Program-made: the position numbers and the translations under genes | Notes under the pieces: model-generated | Seen by the model: the letters and a program-made list of their open reading frames with translations, nothing else | Told to the model about the DNA's origin: nothing | The model's database searches: none | Shown: positions 33,562 through 43,211 of the stretch, piece after piece | Layout of the letters: each line of letters starts with the position of its first letter | Numbering within the stretch: position 1 is the first letter of the stretch | From: Hypericum androsaemum | Taxonomy: Eukaryota; Streptophyta; Magnoliopsida; Malpighiales; Hypericaceae | Reading direction: 5' to 3' | NCBI GenBank assembly: GCA_963995505.1 | Contig: OZ023181.1 | Span: 22,192,221 to 22,256,220 of the forward strand | Length of the DNA stretch: 64,000 bases

Positions 33562-33900
33562 TGTTGGGTTTTGAATGCTAATTAAAGAAAATAGCCTAAG
33601 GTGGAGGCCCATAATAAAAAGCCCAAGTTGAAAATGACATTACCATATTGGAAAGTGCAAAAAGATTTCCTAGTTTATAAGGAGATGCTCCTTGTTAGCT
33701 AGGAAATAAGTTGACCACCTGGAAAGCCAACTCAGACCGTTGCGAGGATGGTGCGCACCATCCGAGCACGAGCACAATCACGCCCACGCGCACGTGCGTG
33801 TGAGCATGGCGCTTTGTGGCGCACTTTGCACGTGCACACCGCCTGCCGAAGGGGTGCCTACGAGCACCGAAGAGCCACGAACTGCCTGCAAAGGGGTGCC
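33562..33900. mobile_element. Truncated LTR-like fragment
   Basis: It begins TGTTGGGTTTTGAATGCTAA exactly where LINE copy 1 is interrupted, and has the look of a Copia LTR start. It includes an internal palindrome ATGGTGCGCACCAT and two copies of AGGGGTGCCTA(C/T)G. No matching end or second LTR is seen; it stops at the Mutator-like remnant at 33901. Confidence 0.45.
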
Positions 33901-34310
33901 TATGGTTTGTCTTTTTCTTTTTAGGTGACACAGGTTTTAAAAAGTGACAATTTTTGTGATAAATTTTTAACCGGTGTTAATTTTTCTAACCTGACAATAC
34001 ACATCAATCCCACATCATCGCCACATCGTATTTTTATATCCTAAGTGGCGATGACGTGGCAAAATTATAAAATGGCCACATCGCCAAAATTTTTATAATT
34101 AGTATCGCCACTTATGATATAAAAATATGATGTGGTGATGACGTGGTGTCTATGTGTATGGTCTGGTTGGAAAAATAAACCCTTGTTAACAATTTGTCAA
34201 CAAATGTGTCACTTTTCGAAATCTCTGTCACCTAAAAAGAAAAAGTCAAACCATATGGTACTAAGACAAAAAAGCATAAAACTACATGGTAGTTTTGTAA
34301 AATTTTCCCC
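33901..34310. mobile_element. Mutator-like foldback element, left end missing
   Basis: TATGGTTTGTCTTTTTCTTT at 33901 is mirrored by AAAGAAAAAGTCAAACCATA ending at 34255, and the inner arms pair (GATGACGTGG and CGCCACTTAGGATATAA phrases). The right side continues to a terminal ATTTTCCCC at 34310, the typical mirrored Mutator-like end. The matching GGGGAAAAT at the left is lost. No target duplication can be read. Confidence 0.65.
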
Positions 34311-34990
34311 TTTTTTTTTGAATTTAGAAGCTTTATTAAGGGAAAAATAAAGGGAAAGCAACGAAAACAAAATAGAGGGAAAACCAACAAATATTTACAA
34401 AGAATCACCCTGCCTACACGGAGCCCCGAACCCCACCGAACAAAGATCATAAATCATCGGACTTTTAGGGAGTCTCAGAAGAGGTCAAACTCCTGATTAC
34501 CTATGTCGTGGAACGTCCTAGCCCACCAAAGTCATTCTCGCATCCTATAGTAGATGTAGTGTTTGAGAAGCTCCTGATTCCATTGCTTTTTCTCAAAAAT
34601 CACCTTATTTCTAAGCAACCAAATGCTCCATAAGGTGGCACCGAACAACGAATACCAAACATTCCCCAACATTCTACCACCTTCCAACCCGGTCCAAGCC
34701 GAGAGTGCAGTGCTAATAGAATGGAACTCACTCCACACCAAACCCCTGCGATTCACAAAGTGATCCCAGATTGAACTGAACAAAGGGCACAATAAAAGAA
34801 GATGTTCCGCCATCTCATCCCGGTCTTGGCAAAAAGGACAAAGAGACTCCCAAACTTGGATACGCTTCATTATAATCAACACATTCCTTGTTTGAATTCT
34901 TCCTTGAATCGCTAACCACATGAAGCATTTTACCTTTAAGGGAATAGAACCAGTCCATACCTTGCTTCTTCCTTGAATCGCCAACCAAAT
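34311..34990 (-). mobile_element. 5'-truncated LINE fragment, copy 2
   Basis: The minus strand reads KVWTGSIPLKVKCFMWLAIQ, CPFCQDRDEMAEHLLLLCPL and FGATLWSIWLLRNKVIF: the zinc-binding domain (CPFC...EHLLLLC) that follows LINE reverse transcriptases. About 150 codons are open (34984-34532), then 3' UTR and a poly-A tract (T-run 34311-34319). The reverse transcriptase is absent, so this is a truncated insertion. Confidence 0.85.
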
Positions 34991-35907
34991 GTGTAGATCA
35001 ATTAAATGATGATTGTTCTAATTTAATTATTATTATCTTTTGAATATAAATGCCTAGAAAGTTGTTGATTTAAATTTAAAAATGAAATTTTTTGTTTTAT
35101 TCAGCTTAAACGTATATCAATGTAATAGATTTCGGGGTGCTAAATGTTTTTGAAAAAAGTATATGCGGGGGATGTATCTGATCACCAGTAGATTCCAAAT
35201 TTTGAAGAAGATTGGGCATGGATTTGGATAGCCGACCTTTGCAATCTTTTTTATGCACCGTCACGGCTCCACCACCATTTCAGGCTTTGTCTCTCTCTGG
35301 TACGTACAGTTAACCCGTATTGGTGCCATCACAGGAGTGGCCCCTCCAAGTTCTCTGGATATGGAATGCCTAGGGAGACTACTCATCGAGATCCCACTAG
35401 ATCAATAGTTTCTCGATAAAAGTACTACTCAAATTTGATTACAAATAGAAGTTCAATAAAAAAAAATTCTGAAATTCTTAAGTTTGAGTTCTCAAGAATG
35501 CTACTTAATTGTGAATTTTGTTATTTTTTAACAATTTTATTAAGATGATATCAACCCAAAAAATACGGAGGTTACCAAATGATATAATTAATGGTTGCAC
35601 GAGTGGCATGATTATGTTCTCTACTAAGATACCAACCTGCCAGGTACTCGGGTACATGAGTTTGCCATTTGTATTATGGATTTCGCACAAGTTCATGAAT
35701 CCTACTTTCTTCGTCCAAATTGAGAGCTTATAATGAATTTTTGAAGACAGTGGCTAATTATTACATTTATTTGATTTGATTTCCTTGCTGACCTTATCCT
35801 CCAACTGGGCCAACTCTGACAGCTTTGGTCTATTCATGATCATAAAGACCTATGCAATAGTAGTGTCCTGGACGTATGTTCTCGTGTCGGTTCTTTTTTT
35901 TCGAGGG
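34991..35907. other. Intergenic, no supported gene
   Basis: AT-rich with no convincing gene. The phrase GGTTGCACGAGTGGC near 35593 recurs as AGTTGCACGAGTGGG near 48672, a short dispersed repeat of unknown class. Confidence 0.5.
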
Positions 35908-36205
35908 GTTGGATTGGGGTAATTTTTCAAAAGGGGCTTTATTTTTTCGACAATTCCCTGAATGGGGTTGTCAGGGGATGTTTTTCTTGTCTGGGGTCGA
36001 GCCAGAAACCGCTCCAGTAGGAGCGTTTTTCCTTTGCCAAAAACCGCTCCACCGGGAGCGATTTTCCTTTGCCAAAAACCGCTCTACCGGGAGCATTTTT
36101 TGTTTTGCCAAAAAACGCTCCCGGTAGAGCGGTTTTGTGTTGTCACTGAAAAAAAAATTAGCTACAGTGAGAAGGGGGAGAAAATCCAAATAAAAGCACA
36201 CAACG

Positions 36206-36275
36206 GCTCTTATTCGGAATCGAACCCAACTCCACATTTTTAGATAAGCGCTCAAACCAACCAAACTACGAGAGC
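36206..36275 (-). pseudogene. tRNA-like sequence in the left arm
   Basis: On the minus strand GCTCTCG...AAGAGC ends can pair, with box A-like TAGTTTGGTTGG and a perfect box B GGTTCGATTCC. The anticodon stem does not pair, so identity cannot be given. It is the mirrored partner of 37904-37977. Probably a tRNA pseudogene or a tRNA-derived Pol III promoter. Confidence 0.65.
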
Positions 36276-36813
36276 TTACTGATTTATAACTTTGTAATAA
36301 ATAATATATTTCATAGATAAGGGTTCTATGAAATATGTAACATATTATTTTTTAAATAAATACGTATTTGTATAAAATAATATTTTTTAAGTAAAAATGT
36401 AAAAATAATATATTTCATAAATACAAATATATTTAATAAATAATATATTATATAAATACAAATATATGTAATATAAATAAATAATAACATATTACATAAA
36501 TATAGATAATATATTACATAAATACGTATTTATTTAAAAAATAATATATTTCATATATTTATGAAATATATTATTTTTTAAGCTAGAAACTGTTCCATAA
36601 GAAGCTTTTTCTTTTTCGACCAAAAATAGCTCCATGGGGATACGTATTTATCTAAAAATAATATATTTATGAAATATTTTTCTTTTTCTTTTTCGACCAG
36701 AAACCGCTCCCCATGGAGCGTTTTCTTTTTCGACCAAAAACTGCTCCCCATGGAGCGGTTTCTGGTCGAAAAAAAAGACTTTTTCGACCAAAAACCGCTC
36801 CCCATGGAGCGGT

Positions 36814-36835
36814 TTCTGACTTCTAATCAGACGAT
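36814..36835 (+). pseudogene. tRNA-Arg(UCU) anticodon-arm fragment
   Basis: TCTGACTTCTAATCAGACGA plus TT matches the anticodon arm and variable loop of tRNA-Arg(UCU) 60 bp before the intact gene, with a perfectly paired TCTGA/TCAGA stem. Acceptor, D and T arms are missing. It starts exactly where the left arm of the palindrome ends (overlapping TCTG). Confidence 0.75.
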
Positions 36836-36874
36836 TATAATAAAAATCGAGTTTTCTTTTTTTCGACTAGATAA

Positions 36875-36947
36875 GCGCTCGTGGCCTAATGGACAAGGCG
36901 TCTAACTTCTAATTAGACGATTGTGGGTTCAAGTCCCACCGAGCGTG
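36875..36947 (+). tRNA. trnR-UCU: tRNA-Arg (anticodon UCU)
   Basis: 73 nt that fold fully: acceptor GCGCTCG/CGAGCGT (one G-U at 1-72), D stem GCCT/AGGC, anticodon stem TCTAA/TTAGA with loop CTTCTAA, variable CGATT, T stem GTGGG/CCCAC with loop TTCAAGT, discriminator G. No intron. Box A (TGGCCTAATGG) and box B (GGTTCAAGTCC) are intact. A run of five T at about 36954-36958 can end Pol III transcription. It lies in the loop of the palindromic element and on structure alone could be functional. Confidence 0.93.
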
Positions 36948-37903
36948 TATTTATTTTTACCAAAATATATATATGGTTTTCAATTTTTATTATAATATCT
37001 CTGGATTTTTCCCTCGAAGAAATCAAACTGAAATAAACCTTATAAGTTATAACTGAGTCAACCCCTTTTCCTACTTAGGTGGACATGTATAAACCTTATA
37101 AAAAAAAGACCGGAGTCGAAAAAAGAAGAAGTCAGACATTAGTTGAAGCTTGAAGTATGTCGTGTGCCCAGACCTTATTTTCAAAATCCAATTGGAAAGA
37201 TGGAGTATTAGACATGTTTTGGTAATGATTGGAGTTTAAGATCGTTATCTCGGGTAAATAATTTTCTTCCGATAAATTTTTAAGAAAGCAACTAATGTCT
37301 AAGTTCAATACAGAAACCGCTCCATGGGGAGCAGTTTTTGGTCGAAAAAGAAAACGCTCTGTATGGAGCGGTTTCTAGTTTTTTTTTCCGACTGCGGTCC
37401 TTTTTTTTCGACCAGAAACCGCTCCATGGGGAGCGGTTTTTGGTCGAAAAAGAAAACGCTCCATGGAGAGCGGTTTCTGGTCGAAAAAGAAAAAGAAAAA
37501 TATTTCATAAATATATTATTTTTAGATAAATACGTATCTCCATGGAGCTATTTTTGGTCGAAAAAGAAAAAGCTTCTCATGGAGCGGTTTCTAGCTTAAA
37601 AAATAATATATTTCATAAATATATGAAATATATTATTTTTTAAATAAATATGTATTTATGTAATATATTATCTATATTTATGTAATATGTTATTATTTAT
37701 TTATATTACATATATTTGTATTTATATTACATATATTATTTATTAAATAAATTTGTATTTATGAAATATATTATTTTTACATTTTTACTTAAAAAATATT
37801 ATTTTATACAAATACGTATTTATTTAAAAAATAATATGTTACATATTTCATAGAACCCTTATCTATGAAATATATTATTTATTACAAAGTTATAAATCAG
37901 TAA

Positions 37904-37977
37904 GCTCTCGTAGTTTGGTTGGTTTGAGCGCTTATCTAAAAATGTGGAGGTCCTTGGGTTCGATTTCGAATAAGAGC
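37904..37977 (+). pseudogene. tRNA-like sequence in the right arm
   Basis: Same sequence as at 36206-36275 but with a 4-nt insertion (GGTCC in place of G) before the T arm and GGTTCGATTTC as box B. Box A TAGTTTGGTTGG is unchanged. Not a functional tRNA by structure. Confidence 0.65.
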
Positions 37978-38276
37978 CGTTGTGTGTTTTTATTTGGATT
38001 TTCTCCCCCTTCTCACTGTAGCTAATTTTTTTTTTCAGTGACAACACAAAACCGCTCTACCGGGAGCATTTTTTGGCAAAACAAAAAATGCTCCCGGTAG
38101 AGCGGTTTTTGGCAAAGGAAAATCGCTCTCGGTGGAGCGGTTTTTGGCAAAGGAAAAACGCTCCCGTTGGAGCGATTTCTGGCTCGACCCCAGACAAGAA
38201 AAACATCCCCTGACAACCCCATTCAGGAAATTGTCGGGGAAATAAATCCCCTTTTGAAAAATTATCCGTTGGATTG

Positions 38277-38906
38277 GGTGTGCAAGTGAGCCATATTATC
38301 TGGAATGCGATGTACCCTTGGACTAAGGAAGACGTGAGTGGGTTGTAATCAGACAGTTGAGATTTAATTGGGCAAGATAATTGGTACATTATGCAACAAC
38401 AATGGTGCAACATGTAACATACAATGGTGCAACGGCGTTAGACAATGAGACAACACACTTTAAAATAAAATTTTCCAAAATTACCCTTATCGAACCTCAA
38501 ATATTATAAATTTGTCATCACGCGCGGGTCATATCACATTTGTTATATTAAAGTGGGGATGAAACTTGACTTTCAAAGTGTCGACAATTCCGACGAGGCA
38601 TGATCAATTTTCGAGCAAATTTTGAATTCCAAATCAGAAAGTAGAGTCGCCAAATTCATCGTCAAATGATTGACTCGATAATGCTTGACCCACTCTGATA
38701 GAAGCCTTGAACTTGTGCTCTAGAGATATGATTAATAATCACTTTATTTAAAGTATTATTTTCCCCCACTATATATTGTTAATGGATTCCCGCAAGTACA
38801 TTTCTAGGAATGCTTAAGAATTCTAGAATTTTTAAGTAACAATTCGTAAAATGCGGCTCAAAAACTATAACACCAATGTCTTATGGAGGAAATGACGAGA
38901 TGGTGA
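38277..38906. other. Intergenic, no supported gene
   Basis: Mixed AT-rich DNA between two transposons. No gene, RNA or repeat recognised. Confidence 0.5.
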
Positions 38907-38916
38907 GGAGATTTAA

Positions 38917-39284
38917 GGGTAAAAAATACCCATGGTCACTGAACTTTAATAATTTTTTATCCATGGTCACTAATCTATACTAAATTACTTAGGTATGGTC
39001 ACTCCGGCCACTTTTTTGCCAGAAATCTTCCCGGAAACAAGAAAAATTGGTCCCAGAGATCTTTTCCGGCAAAGTCCGGTCATCTAATTAACGTTCCAAC
39101 CCCAACCTAATAATCCTAGGATCAATTTTTCTTGTTTCCGTGAAGATTTCTGGCGAAAAAGTGGCCGGGGTGACCTTACCTAAGTAATTTAGTATAGATT
39201 AGTGACCATAAAGGGTAAAAAAATAGTTTAGTGACCATGAACAAAAAATTATTAAAGTTTAGTGACCATGAGAGTTTTTTACCT
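38917..39284. mobile_element. Foldback Mutator-like element (368 bp)
   Basis: Starts GGGTAAAAAATACCCATGGT and ends with its mirror (ACCATGAGAGTTTTTTACCT). The arms are complementary to a short loop near 39090. A 10-base direct repeat GGAGATTTAA flanks it (38907-38916 and 39285-39294), 9 bp of which is the likely duplication. No coding capacity. Confidence 0.85.
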
Positions 39285-39499
39285 GGAGATTTAATCATAT
39301 TGAAAATGGCACACAGAGACTTCCTATTTATAGTATCTCAAAGGCCATATAGAATAAGTTCAAAAGGTCATAAGTCATCTCCAAACTATTTCACTTTCCG
39401 TTAAAGGTCACCAAATTAAGTTGGAAAGAAAATTTTCATTTCTTATATTTTTTTCCCTTTCTTTCTTTTCATTACGTTTCATTTAATCTATTAATTAAA

Positions 39500-40793
39500 G
39501 GGTAAATTACTCTAAAGCCCCTGGTATTTAGTATATTTTACGCTCGCTCCCCTGTATTCCGGTAATCGATTACGAAACTCCCATAGTTTGGAAAAATTAT
39601 ACATTGGGGCCCCTGAAGCCAGAATCAGAGTTTTTCTCTGGCAAATAGCCATGTGAAAAGTCAGAAATACCCTCCCTTGAAAAGGAAAAAAATATTCTCT
39701 CTCCTTTTCATCTTCAACCCTCCTTCATCTCTAAAAAACTAATTAAACACTTAAAATCATCTAATAAATACGCCAAAATATCAACAACACCTGTAATTAA
39801 ACACATCAAGAACTCGTCCATGAGGCAGAAACTTCATTTTTCTGGGTAGAAATCTTCTGGGTAAATTTCTGTCATACTGGAGGTAGTGAACCCGCCATGA
39901 GCTCCTTGAAGCGGGGATCTTTCTCTCGACGGTCTTCGCCTCGCAGCGGAGTTTCTCCTCCTAATCTTCGTCATCGCTCTCATCAGATTTCGTGGGCTCC
40001 TCGCAGAGGTAAAGGTCACCATCGCAGACAGGCATGGCTTCTCGCGCTCCAGCTTCTCAATGATGGGGGCCCACCCCAATATAGTCCTCGTCCTCGTCCT
40101 CCCCGGTGTCCATATCGGCGGAGTCGAGACCGGCTTGAACACGAGCATCGCGCTCCATCTAGCGATAGCGGACGACCTCACCCTGGAGTCGTCGTCGTCG
40201 AACTTGAAGTCGGTGGTCGCCGAGGAGGAGGAGGATGAGAAATGAGCGAGAGGATTCAATTTTGGGGTGAGAATTTGGGAATTAGGGTTGATTATTCTGG
40301 GTAGAACAGCCAAGAGGCGAAATTCATATCTCAAATTTGGGGATTAGGGTTCATTATTCTGGGAATTTAGCAACATCGCATCCTTATATTCAGATCTCTA
40401 ATTATATGTTGAAGTTTGAAATTCTACTGGTCTGAATTTCTTGTTATTGTTTTATTTTTTGTTTTTTGTGTCTTGTGCAATATATATTAGCAACGAGTAA
40501 CCCAGGTTTCTTACGATTTTTTGGTAGTTTAATTAGATGATTTAAGTGTTTAATGGGTTTTCTTAAGAGATGGAGGGTTGAAGATGAAAAGGGAGTGAGA
40601 TTTTTTTCTTTTTCAAGTGAGGGTATTTATGTCTTTTTACATGGGCCTTCGCCAGAGAAAAACTCGGATTCCGGCTTCAGGAGTCCCATGGTATAATTTT
40701 GCCAAACTTTATGAATTTTTTAATCGATTATCAGAATACAAGAGGGCGAGCGTGAAATATACCAAATACCAGAGGCCTTAGAGTAATTTACCC
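39500..40793. mobile_element. Mutator-like element with a coding-like centre
   Basis: Arms of about 290 bp start GGGTAAATTACTCTAAAGCC and end with its mirror. A perfect 9-bp duplication TTAATTAAA lies at 39491-39499 and 40794-40802. The 750-bp centre (about 39790-40540) is more GC-rich than the arms. On the minus strand it reads, with a frameshift, an acidic DMDTGEDEDEDYIGVG stretch and then PIIEKLEREKPC. This has codon-like structure and suggests a captured gene fragment. No transposase. Confidence 0.85.
39834..40334 (-). pseudogene. Captured gene fragment inside the 39.5-kb element
   Basis: Minus-strand open frame (166 codons, doubtful start) inside the Mutator-like element. Part reads SSSSSATTDFKFDDDDSRVR, then IIEKLEREK and SARSPRNLMRAMTKIRRRN. 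In the +1 frames acidic runs (GEDEDEDYIG; DLYLCEEPTKSDESDDED) look more like the original protein, so the fragment has shifted frame at least once. I do not recognise the parent gene. Confidence 0.45.
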
Positions 40794-40802
40794 TTAATTA
40801 AA

Positions 40803-41713
40803 TAGTGTCGTTTAGTTTAAGCCAGTTCATAGTTTGAGACCAACAACATATGCCTCTTTATTCAAAGAGATTTGAAGTTTGATTAATTGAGAAAATAATG
40901 GTATTATTTCTTCGAGTATATATATATTTTTTCAAAAGAAATAAATAGCTCAGGATCTTACTTAACCGGTAAGTAATGTTAAGTTTTGATAAAATAATTT
41001 CTTGCTACGTTATTAGTGCACGGAGCACAAATACCCGTACATAGAGAAAATTAAAGAAATTTAACGTCCCTCGGAAAATCTGGTTCTTGAGATTTGATCA
41101 GAACTTATTTATATTTTACTTTTCCGGTAGAAATTTATTTTTACAAATTTGCATCAATAAAAAATGTAAATCTTTGGCCATCAAAAAATTGAGCAAAACC
41201 CATTTCAAACAGAAGTTAAACAAAACGTGGGCATCAAGTGAATAGTAAACCCATAAATAAGTACATGGGCCGGTTGATGGGCTTTTGACGTTGACTTCTC
41301 AGCATTGAAATCTCAAACTCCGATCCATATCGGAAATTGATGCCACCGCCACCAACTTAACCAAAGGTCCTTCTTTTTTGACGAATGTTTCAAGGGAATT
41401 TGCCAATGATATATACTTTTCTGTATGTTTTCCCTCGTAAGAATTTAATTTTTGAAACTACGGATCATCAATCTAAATTCGAACAGGTCTCGAATAGTGA
41501 CAAAATTTTTATCAAATAAATTTAAATACTCAAGTTAAAACTAGAATAACTTTCATGCGGTTGATTTATGATGTTTTTGTTTAAATTTGATGAATGAAGT
41601 AAAGAAACAAAAAATGACAAAAATCTAAGATAAAGTGTATGTTGTATTGTTCTATACTACAGTATATATGTGTGACACATGTACATGATTTAGGCATGGC
41701 CTATAGCTGCCGC
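40803..41713. other. Spacer downstream of DUF241 copy 2
   Basis: AT-rich, no gene seen. It should contain the 3' UTR of the DUF241 gene at its right end. Confidence 0.5.
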
Positions 41714-42529
41714 CTATTGAGACATTATATTCAATAGAGAAGCTCTTGTCTTCATCAAACGCCTAAAGACGCTCTCCAATCTCTTCTCGAGTCCTTCAAT
41801 GGTAATCTCTAGCTCCTCCAACCTCTCTCGTGCAACTTGCACGTTTTCAATTCCCAATTCACTTAACGAAGCATCCACAAGAGCAATCTCGTTCAGATTC
41901 TCTCGTGTTTCTTCACAAACGACGCTCCCCTTGTGCAGAACTTTCAAGACAGATGACCATCTGCTGTTCTTCGCCTTTGGCACTGACAAGTAGGCCAATA
42001 GGGTTCGGAAGATGGAACGGGTCACGAGATCAACCTCGCTAAGCACCCGAACAACTTCGGGTAGCGGTTGTTCCTGGTCCTTATTCTCCTTCTGCCTCAG
42101 TTCATTGACCAACTTCAAAGCCGTCTTCCTCAACTGCTTCCTGACGCATATAAAGCTCTTCGCGCTAGCTTCAACGCTCGCGTCGTCCTTTCGCCTGCGA
42201 AGCGCGGATTGAACTGCACGAACATGTTCCTTGAAATGAAGCATGGAGTCCACCAAGATGCTGCATATGTCAAGCACCTTGTCGGAACCATCCATGGCTC
42301 CGTCTAGGCATTTCATCGTATCCTCTCGGGTTGAGGCCAAGTTGAGCACGTCCTCCAGGGAATCGTACAAGCTCTCTAGCCCGGACAGGCCAATGCAGAT
42401 CGACCCAGATGTGGACGTCGACGAAATTTCCATTCTCTTGAGCTTGCTCAGCTCTTCTTCGAGCCTGACGTTGCTGGGATGTGACTTGGATGGCAAGCTA
42501 ACCGACCTGACGTGGCACTTGGTAGCCAT
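41714..42529 (-). CDS. DUF241 protein, copy 2 (single exon)
   Basis: 271 residues from the ATG at 42529. The N terminus VRSVSLPSKSHPSNVRLEEE, the mid-protein ALRRRKDDASVEASAKSFIC and the C terminus RRLMKTRASLLNIMSQ follow the family pattern. A helical, coiled-coil-like region precedes the C terminus (VARERLEELEITIEGLEKRL). It is closest to copy 3 (same RSxSLPS(K/R)(S/T)HP start, SSTSTSGS linker and KTRAS(L/I)LNI(M/L)SQ end). A TATA box (reverse strand TATATA) lies at about 42635-42643, about 110 bp before the ATG. The role of the family is not established. Confidence 0.92.
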   Translation of the reverse strand: MATKCHVRSVSLPSKSHPSNVRLEEELSKLKRMEISSTSTSGSICIGLSGLESLYDSLEDVLNLASTREDTMKCLDGAMDGSDKVLDICSILVDSMLHFKEHVRAVQSALRRRKDDASVEASAKSFICVRKQLRKTALKLVNELRQKENKDQEQPLPEVVRVLSEVDLVTRSIFRTLLAYLSVPKAKNSRWSSVLKVLHKGSVVCEETRENLNEIALVDASLSELGIENVQVARERLEELEITIEGLEKRLESVFRRLMKTRASLLNIMSQ

Positions 42530-42896
42530 GTCTGTGTATTCGTATTAGAATTGAGAATTTGTTTCTCTTCTTCTTCTTCTGAAATATTGGAGGGTTGGAA
42601 GTTTGATGAGTTGGGTTAGACATGGCAGAGCTCAGTATATATAGGAACAAGGCCAATCACCTCATTGTGGTCACCATGTGGAGCCTGTGGTCTCCCCTTA
42701 ACGTTCGGTTACTTGTCCCATCTTAGGGTCAATTATTATAACGATATTTTTCGGCCTAATTATATCTTATTTTTATATTTAGTGAATCATTAATTCAAAT
42801 TGACCTACATTAACAAATCTCATTTTGCTAAGGTTGATATCATATTTGGAGAATATCTAAATTTAAGTAGAGAAAAGTGATTTAAAAAATTGAACA

Positions 42897-43211
42897 AATA
42901 TTTTGGGACCGAATTTGGTCCTGGAATAAAGAATCCAGAACCAATCTGCATAGCAAACTATTCAATATATACATAATAAATTATTCGATCATAACTAAGT
43001 AGATCATTGGATCATAACTGAGTAAACTATTCGCTAACTGGGTAGACTGGGTAGACCATTGTATCCAATCCCTTTTACCCGGAACGGTCCCGATTTATTC
43101 GGGACGGGATAAAAATAGACCATTGGATCATAACTGAGTAAACTATTGGATCGTCCAGGACGGTCTTGGTTGATTTTAATCTTCTGGGACCAAATCCGCT
43201 CCCAAATATTT
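42897..43211. mobile_element. MITE with internal short repeats
   Basis: Left AATATTTTGGGACCGAATTT and, inverted from the right, AAATATTTGGGAGCGGATTT form terminal inverted repeats of about 30 bp. Inside, GGATCATAACT(A/G)AGTA(G/A)A recurs three times and GGACGG/CCGTCC pieces pair. Related in motif (CAGTTATGAT) to the repeat at 56700-57100. No target duplication could be read with certainty. Confidence 0.6.

Larger units (their letters stand above)
35917..38267. mobile_element. 2.35-kb palindromic Mutator-like element carrying a tRNA gene
   Basis: The left arm (35917 to about 36818) and right arm (about 37313 to 38267) are near-perfect reverse complements. Outer ends are GGGTAATTTTTCAAAAGGGG and, inverted, GGATAATTTTTCAAAAGGGG. 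A perfect 9-bp duplication GTTGGATTG flanks it at 35908-35916 and 38268-38276. Each arm contains, from outside in: a cluster of short hairpins of the form CCGCTC...GAGCGG, a tRNA-like sequence, about 400 bp of AT-rich TATTTAAAAAATAATATATTTCA-type repeats, then a second hairpin cluster with GGTCGAAAAAG spacers. The 494-bp loop holds an intact tRNA-Arg(UCU). No transposase. The left arm lacks about 70 bp of the inner cluster kept in the right arm. Confidence 0.9.

Noticed and set aside
33562..33900. Full Copia element at this position
   Set aside because: Only an LTR-like start is visible; no primer site, coding part or second LTR.
35962..38413. Frames reading KNRSxxSxF-type repeats on both strands of the palindrome
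   Set aside because: They are translations of the reiterated hairpin units, appear in both arms as mirror copies, and lack any protein-like diversity.
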